Of a stretch of DNA of 12,570 nt, positions 7,714-12,570 are shown piece by piece; the first letter of the stretch is position 1, and every line of letters begins with the position of its first letter. This DNA is from Dunaliella salina (Eukaryota > Chlorophyta > Chlorophyceae > Chlamydomonadales > Dunaliellaceae): positions 244,921-257,490 of the forward strand of contig MU069520.1 of the NCBI GenBank assembly GCA_002284615.2. Reading direction: 5' to 3'. A program made the position numbers and the translations under genes. The notes below the pieces were generated by a model, which saw only the letters and a program-made list of their open reading frames with translations, was not told where the DNA came from and made no database searches.

Positions 7714-8777
7714 AATTTCCTGTAGCTGGCGCTGGCAGGGTGCCAACTGCCGGTAGCCGTGGAAGATGTCATGCTCAGATCATGTTCTGTAAGATGTACT
7801 GACTTGGCAACACGAATCACTAGCCCCCTGATTATTGCTTGGTGCGCAGAACAGAGAGAAGGGCGGCAAGGAAAAATCACCATGCAAGTGAGTGTTGGCA
7901 AGTTGATGGAAAAATGCAAATGATGAACCTCTAGACAGAACTCGGACAATATCAAAGCAAGGACTCGGCCAGAATGTGGGGTATTTGTGTGTTGGGACGG
8001 TGGTGTGGTTTACTGGTCATGGCAGTGTGTGGCCTGTCTCTGCACCACCACCACCTCCTTCGTCCAAGGTGCACCACGTGAAGTAACCCTCCATCAGAGG
8101 ACATTGGGCTGCAATAAGCAGCAGCATGTTTCTTGTAATGCGTGCCACACTCAGGCATGCTTACTCTCTTGCGCTCTCTTTGCCACACTTTCCTGATTGC
8201 CACACTGCTGCTCCATCCTTGCCCTCTCCCCAGGGCTTGCTTGGCCTCAGGTAATCACTCCTTTACACATAGAAGGTTGAGATATTCTACTACATCATAT
8301 CCAGATGGCACTATCATGATGTGTAGAAAGCAGAGCGTAGAACGTAGAATGTAGAAATTCATAACATAGAGGTCCAGGGAAAATCATCACCCAAAAACCC
8401 CTACAACAACCAATTGGTCACCCCTACAACAACTAATTGGTCACCAACATTAAAATTGACACAACACTAAATGAGCATGTCAAAGAGTTGTGTGGCGCTG
8501 GAGGAAAAGAGTTGCGCGGCGCTTTCGTAGGGAAGCTATCATATATACTAGCAATTGCAACTACACCCATGGCTTTGTTTGGAATACTTCGTAAAATGGC
8601 ATAAAACCAGCATAACGTTAAAGATAACACACACTATATTTAACTCAATACTGTGTGATTATAACTCTACTTATATTTCTAAGTAGATCAGACTATATCA
8701 TAGTATGTCATTTCTGACGTATATGATAGAAGTACTTGCCTGGCGCTTGATCTGATATCAGTGCTTTTGTGGGGTAG
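7714..8777. other. Intergenic stretch without recognisable genes
   Basis: No frame resembles a known protein. It contains a 23-bp tandem duplication at 8398-8443 (CCCCTACAACAAC... twice), a near duplication of AAAGAGTTG..GGCGCT around 8478-8522, and GTAGAA repeats near 8337-8356. It could contain the lost 5' part of the retrotransposon that becomes readable at 8778, but no reverse-transcriptase motif is visible. Confidence 0.6.
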
Positions 8778-10141
8778 GTTAAGAAAGAAAAGGAAAAAGT
8801 ACGTTGCTTTTTTGGGGTAGTCGCAGGAGAAAGGAAAAAGAAGAGGATTGGGTCACATAATTGTACCTTCCTATGGGGGCATATTAGCTGGAGGAGAAAA
8901 ACGTACCAGACCATTCCTATCTTAAAAGCAGCACTGAATAAGTACTCAGTCACTGCCATAGGCTGGCATCGGACACCCACATTGATGAGGGATGGCAGCA
9001 CTCTGGTGAGGATGGCCAGGGATGGGAGAAGTTCAGAGATGAGGAGATGCAGGGGTAAGAAGGGTCTCAAGAAAAGGATAGAAAAAAAATTACAGGCAGA
9101 GAAATTCTCCCTACATCCCACGTGCATTCTAAACACAAGCTTGGATATGCCAATGCCAAAACAAGGTTACTACTCTTACTATCAAAACCTACTGCATGTA
9201 GATAAAAAATCAGCAATGCCTTCAGAAATATGCCCAACATCTCTGTACCCATGAAGCGTACCATCCTGCAGTACCGCACGGGCACCCTCTACAACCAAAA
9301 ACATGCAGTACGTTTCAAAAAGTCAATTGATCCATCTTGCCCCCTCCCAGGCTGCCATCATGTGGACAGCGCACTACACATGCTCTTAGGCTGCCAAAAT
9401 CATATCATCTCCAACATGAGAACTGAACGCCATAACATTGCAGGCAGAATGATTACAAAAGCCCTCAGCAAATGCCCTGTAGGGGCAGGCCTGGTCTACA
9501 CAGACATAGGGAGCGATTTCAAGCTTGCTCAACACAACCTCCAACTCCCTACACATGCCTCAAACAGAACTTTACCTGCTTACTTCTTCCCTCGTAACCT
9601 TTCAGAGAGGAAAAGACTCAACTCCAGTCGACCAGATGCTGTTCTGATCACCCCTTTTAATGCCAATCATACTTCAAACGGTGTTTCTCCTACCCATTCC
9701 CATCATGCTTTGCGCAGCTCCTCACGCAGGACCATAAGAACTAGTCGCATGAGGCAACACCATGAACTTGGTGCAAAGGAACGCCATGTGCACCTAATAG
9801 AAACCAAGTTCTGTGAAGACACAGGGCCAGAGCATCAGTTGAGAACGGCAAAGCAGCAGCATGCAGACCTTTGTAAACTTATTGACGCTGGAGCTATTAC
9901 AATTCACCCTATTCTCCTGGGTGTAGGTGGAACTATTTACACTGAGCATACCCTAAAGCAATTCAAACATCTAGGTTTGGATCACCAGCGTGCCACGAAG
10001 CTTGCTCAACAACTTCATGCCCATTCTGTTCAATATGCCCACAAACTAGTCACCATCCGCCGCGCTATTGAAAACAAGAATACTTCCCACAGCCAGGTTC
10101 TAGAGCCAGGTGCTTCTAGTAACCCTCCAGATCCACATTAG
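8778..10141 (+). pseudogene. Retrotransposon polyprotein C-terminus: CCHC zinc finger plus PD-(D/E)XK endonuclease, frameshifted
   Basis: Two frames make up this remnant. The first (8778-9254) is open and very basic, with no stop for about 158 codons. The second (from 9230, 303 residues) begins in the overlap with CPNISVPMKRTILQYRTG, so a single-base indel near 9230-9240 broke the gene; a stop at 9203 blocks the second frame upstream. Numbering from 9230, C37, C42, H50 and C55 form a CCHC finger. RPD at 134-136 and ETK at 191-193 fit the PD...(D/E)xK nuclease signature that cuts the target in R2-, CRE- and NeSL-like elements. A conserved LLGVGGTIY block and a helix-rich tail follow. The frame ends in NPPDPH. 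The family also encodes reverse transcriptase, which is missing here, so this copy cannot move by itself. Confidence 0.82.
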
Positions 10142-10249
10142 CATTCTCTTTTTCATACCTTGCGGTGGAGGGGGCACACGGCTCTTTTTTTAGCCAATGT
10201 GTCTCCTTTTCCTTAATTGATGTAGGGAGAGTTTCCCTGCCTACGTAGT

Positions 10250-10276
10250 TTTCCTTTTCTTTTCTTTTCTTTTCTG
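10250..10276. repeat. TTTTC pyrimidine tail of the retrotransposon
   Basis: A run of TTTTC pentamers after CCTACGTAGTTTTCC, at the presumed 3' end of the element. The same CTACGTAG-plus-tail junction is seen inverted at 10525-10540. Confidence 0.85.
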
Positions 10277-10339
10277 CCTTCCAAAGAATTTATGTGCCAG
10301 AGTGGTGATAGTCCTGCACACAAACAGGGTTTATAGAAA

Positions 10340-10374
10340 AAGGCCTTCATGAAAGGCCTTGACTGATCAGTCAA
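10340..10374. repeat. Two adjacent palindromes
   Basis: 10340-10360 is a hairpin of AAGGCC(T) arms around TCATGA. 10359-10374 is the perfect 16-bp palindrome TTGACTGATCAGTCAA. They lie between two retrotransposon tails that face each other. Confidence 0.85.
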
Positions 10375-10385
10375 GATGCGCGACT

Positions 10386-10460
10386 GCGGCACACAAAGGA
10401 AAAAGGAAAAGGAAAAGGAAAAAGGAAAAGGAAAACACGGCACACAAACACGCGGCACAA
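10386..10460. repeat. GGAAAA purine repeat flanked by CGGCACACAAA copies
   Basis: About 38 nt of GGAAAA or GGAAAAA units (10397-10435) are bordered by CGGCACACAAA on both sides, with a third variant copy near 10453. Confidence 0.85.
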
Positions 10461-10498
10461 ACAGGCATTTCTGTTGGTGTGCTTCCCTTCCATACACA

Positions 10499-10660
10499 GT
10501 GTAGCAAGAAAAAGGAAAAAATTAAGGAAAACTACGTAGGAAGAGGAACTCTTTCACATCAATTATGGAAATGGAGGGATATTGGCTCATAAAGAGCCGC
10601 GAGTCCCCTCCATCATAAGAGATGGGCCAAGACAGGCTAATGGGGATCTGGTGTAGCAAG
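10499..10660 (-). mobile_element. 142-bp retrotransposon insertion, minus strand, with 10-bp target duplication
   Basis: GTGTAGCAAG occurs at 10499-10508 and again at 10651-10660. Between them, 10509-10650 read on the minus strand starts within the last codons of the retrotransposon frame (CAGATCCCCATTAG, i.e. the DPH-stop end) and continues through the 3' untranslated region (ATTGATGT, CTACGTAGTTTTCC) to a T-rich tail. It is thus a severely 5'-truncated insertion made by target-primed reverse transcription. It points tail-to-tail at the element ending near 10280. Confidence 0.85.
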
Positions 10661-10759
10661 CATTTCTTCATGTCCCCTACATCACAAGTTCCTAAGCAAT
10701 TGAATTCCATAATTTGGCCTTGCTGTGCAAGAATGTTAAAGGGTGTGCATGACGAGATG

Positions 10760-11071
10760 CAGCAGCTGCCCTTGGCTTCTGGGAGAGGATCTGCTGGACG
10801 CGCGGCGGCGGAGGACGGGAGGAGGAGAGTCCGGGCGTCAAGAGGCATGGCGAGCAGCAACCCTCCAGATCCCCACTAGATCTGTTTCTGGCTCTCTCCT
10901 AGGCTAGCTGAGTCTAGTCCTACGCGTTGTGTAGGTTCTGAGGGCCTTCTGGTGAGGCCACTGCTTCCTTGCTAGCCTGCTAGCTTGTTAGTTAGTGGAC
11001 CTTCCCTTAATGCACGCAGCCTCTGGCTTGCATAGACTCTTCTTTTCTTTTCTTTCCAGCAGCTGCCCTTG
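10760..11071 (+). mobile_element. 282-bp retrotransposon insertion with 15-bp target duplication
   Basis: CAGCAGCTGCCCTTG is repeated at 10760-10774 and 11057-11071. The insert 10775-11056 contains the last codons of the element frame (ASSNPPDPH and stop, ending 10879), then a 3' UTR that matches the minus-strand copy at about 7190-7345, then a TCTTTTCTTTTC tail. The 3' UTR differs from that of the 8778-10280 copy while the terminal codons agree, so two subfamilies are present. Without the insert, the target reads CAG-rich sequence straight through. Confidence 0.87.
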
Positions 11072-11171
11072 CTGCGGCAGCAGCAGCAGCAGTAGCAGCA
11101 GTCTACCTGGAGCAAGAGCAGCAATAGCAAAAGTTTCTTTACAAAATCCGCAGCAGCAGCAGCAGCAGCAG
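11057..11171 (+). repeat. Two CAG trinucleotide clusters
   Basis: CAG repeats at about 11077-11102 (with one TAG) and 11150-11171, separated by 48 nt that is also AGCA-rich. One frame (11096-11338) is open for 80 codons across the second cluster and would splice in phase at CTGCAG|GTTAGC (11224). It has no recognisable homology. Confidence 0.9.
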
Positions 11172-11338
11172 GCTGTGAAGGAGGCTATGAGACAATCAAT
11201 GTACAAATTGCCCTAAGACTGCAGGTTAGCTTCAAAGGAAAAAAGGGGTCCTGTTTCACCGATCCAACATGCAGCATGTGCACCTCATGGTGCAGGGATG
11301 ATTGCCAGGCTTGGGTTCTCAAACAGGGAATACAATAG

Positions 11339-12091
11339 AATAATTGTAATAGGCTTCTGGGATTTCTTGCAGAGGATGTCCGGAAAATTTAGCACTTATA
11401 TTATACCCCTTACTTGCTTGTTCAAGACTAGTCTAGCAGTACTGCATTAATATACATGAGGTAAGAATGATGAGTTCAGTGTGGTAGCGAACCAGTACTT
11501 AGGGGGGGGGCATGGATGTGTTCAATTAAAGTTTGGTAGGGAATTCCGTAAATGAAAGAAGTGGAAAGCAAAGTCAACGCTTGCCATCAGGCTGCATGCA
11601 TTACAATAAGAATTCAAATTCCTGCCAACAGGCAAGTACGCTGACGTATCCAGTAGTTGTTCAAACAATTCATGTAAACATTGCCGCTAAAGCCACTCCA
11701 GTATATATGGAAGTAAGAATATAAAAGGAAAGTGGACAATAGTGAACTGGGGAGTTCAGACACGATTTCATTGTCATGAGGAAGGTGATAGAGTAACTAA
11801 GGAAGCGCACATGGATGGCATTGGTGCATGCCCCAAAGATCTGGCCTTGCAAGTTGATGCTAAATTAGGTTCTGCAGGGGTTTACCGAGGTAGCTCAACT
11901 ACCTGTCATGTTACGGCTCCCTGGTCAAAAGGCGAGGCTTCCTCACGTGTGGCGAGGAGGATGTCCCAGGATTGGTCCCCCCTTGTGATGAGGGGCGGAA
12001 AAGGTGTCTTCTGTTGGTGGGAGTCGCTTTGGGCTTTTCCTTCCAAGCACGCTCCAAATGGCAAGCATTGATACCTCTTTCTTCCATTTAG
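11339..12091. other. Stretch without a recognisable gene
   Basis: A good donor, GAG|GTAAGAATG at 11460/11461, follows an acceptor-like ttgcag at 11372, but all three frames between them contain stops, so at most it is a non-coding exon. A 9-G run lies at 11502-11510. The 109-codon open frame at 11742-12071 resembles nothing I know and its residue mix does not look constrained. Confidence 0.5.
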
Positions 12092-12142
12092 GTCCTGCAG
12101 GCAGGATCAAATTCAAGAGGAATGGCGAGCCTCTCTGTTGAG
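12092..12142 (+). CDS. Possible exon of an unidentified gene
   Basis: The acceptor ctttcttccatttag and the donor GAG|GTAATG bracket 51 nt. The frame that starts with the second base reads SCRQDQIQEEWRASLL, which has a helical, protein-like composition, and leaves phase 2, as the next candidate exon requires. Another frame is open too. No family is recognised. This could be chance. Confidence 0.3.
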
Positions 12143-12195
12143 GTAATGTAAGAAGGTTAATGTAAAGTTAATGTAACTTTAAGGTAAGGTTACAT
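12143..12195. repeat. TGTAA-rich segment with small inverted repeat
   Basis: AATGTAA occurs three times, and AATGTAAC is followed by its inverse GTTACATT 11 nt later. If the exon call to the left is right, this is the start of an intron. Confidence 0.6.
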
Positions 12196-12486
12196 TGCAG
12201 TATCTGCCTATGTGGGCAGCTGATGGGATTTTTTTTGTTACGTGTGCCCAAGGACATGGCGATGTCCCTAGGGGGCCTCTGCTAGAGGAAGAGAAAGCTC
12301 CTAAACAAAGAGAAAGAGTGGCAGGCGCAAGTCCAAAGGGAGAAAGAGAAGGAGGGGCGCGCACTAGACACGCACGCACCTACACACCAAGGCAGGAAAA
12401 AACAGAGACACAGACCACTGCCCTAGGACGCGAGAGCTGATGGGATGCTAATCATTAGATGATCTTATATGGCAAGGAGCGATCAG

Positions 12487-12552
12487 CTTGTCAGAAGCGT
12501 ATGCCTCTTTGCCCTGGACAGAGGTGGTTGTCCGCAACTGTCTGGCGCTGAG
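12487..12552 (+). CDS. Possible exon of an unidentified gene, continues beyond the window
   Basis: The frame reads LSEAYASLPWTEVVVRNCLAL and ends at the strong donor CTGAG|GTAAGC. The acceptor at 12486 (gatcag) keeps the frame with 12092-12142, and a branch-point-like GCTAAT lies about 35 nt upstream. An acceptor at 12458 (cattag) is an alternative and would add DDLIWQGAI-like residues; it lies too close to that branch point. I do not recognise the protein. Confidence 0.38.
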
Positions 12553-12570
12553 GTAAGCCCATTGTTACGG

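Larger units (their letters stand above)
8778..10280 (+). mobile_element. 5'-truncated non-LTR retrotransposon (restriction-like endonuclease type)
   Basis: The copy consists of the C-terminal coding part (8778-10141), a 3' untranslated region, and a TTTTC-repeat tail (about 10250-10276). The reverse-transcriptase domain is absent. The same 3' UTR recurs at 5560-5735 and, inverted, at 10509-10650, which defines a family. The 5' boundary is only the point where the open frame begins after a stop at 8775. No clear target duplication was found. Confidence 0.8.

Noticed and set aside
8216..8250. 17-nt micro-exon between ctctccccag and GTAATC
   Set aside because: Borders look good, but nothing links it to any coding frame nearby.
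8708..9136. 142-codon minus-strand open frame
   Set aside because: It is antisense to the basic retrotransposon frame; the hydrophobic look is the reverse of lysine and arginine codons.
10988..11206. Minus-strand frame with Cys and Leu runs
   Set aside because: Artefact of CAG repeats read on the other strand.
12195..12440. 81-codon open frame rich in Arg, Glu and Gly
   Set aside because: Low-complexity purine-rich DNA without domain signals; lies in the presumed intron between the two candidate exons.

Overview
This looks like nuclear DNA of a photosynthetic eukaryote of the green lineage, most likely a green alga. That is an inference from three things. The one clear gene is a spliced AlkB-family dioxygenase whose sequence is closest, as I remember the family, to the land-plant ALKBH1-like group. 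The introns are 1.4 to 2.5 kb, have GT-AG borders, and are full of repeats. The retroelements encode a restriction-like endonuclease. I cannot name the genus.

Region 1 to 6733 is the 3' part of the AlkB-like gene on the + strand. Four exons are readable (about 286-416, 2883-2978, 5050-5151, 6563-6733), and the 5' exons lie upstream of the window. Together they carry the expected Fe(II) ligands (HxD...H) and the two 2-oxoglutarate-binding arginines. Intron 1 holds a foldback and one arm of a dispersed inverted repeat. Intron 2 holds a duplicated exon end, a 62-bp GT microsatellite, a 0.46-kb tandem array, a 0.7-kb non-autonomous hAT-like transposon with an 8-bp target duplication, and a decayed copy of the start of exon 3. 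Intron 3 starts directly with a GT repeat and holds a retroelement 3' end, the other arm of the inverted repeat, and small hairpins.

Region 6734 to about 11060 is intergenic and mobile-element rich. It contains a 76-bp near-perfect palindrome, a CA microsatellite, a worn 24-bp satellite, and 3' ends of a non-LTR retrotransposon family. The largest copy (about 8778-10280) encodes a CCHC zinc finger plus a PD-(D/E)XK endonuclease and has a frameshift. Two very short insertions (10509-10650 on the - strand; 10775-11056 on the + strand) have target-site duplications that can be read directly. A minus-strand fragment lies near 7162-7359.

Region 11057 to 12570 contains CAG-rich sequence and, near the right edge, two possible exons of a second + strand gene that I could not identify. 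No tRNA, rRNA or CRISPR was seen. Nothing here is a new multi-gene system. The most interesting content is the duplication of exon ends around the iron-site intron and the nested, datable retroelement insertions.
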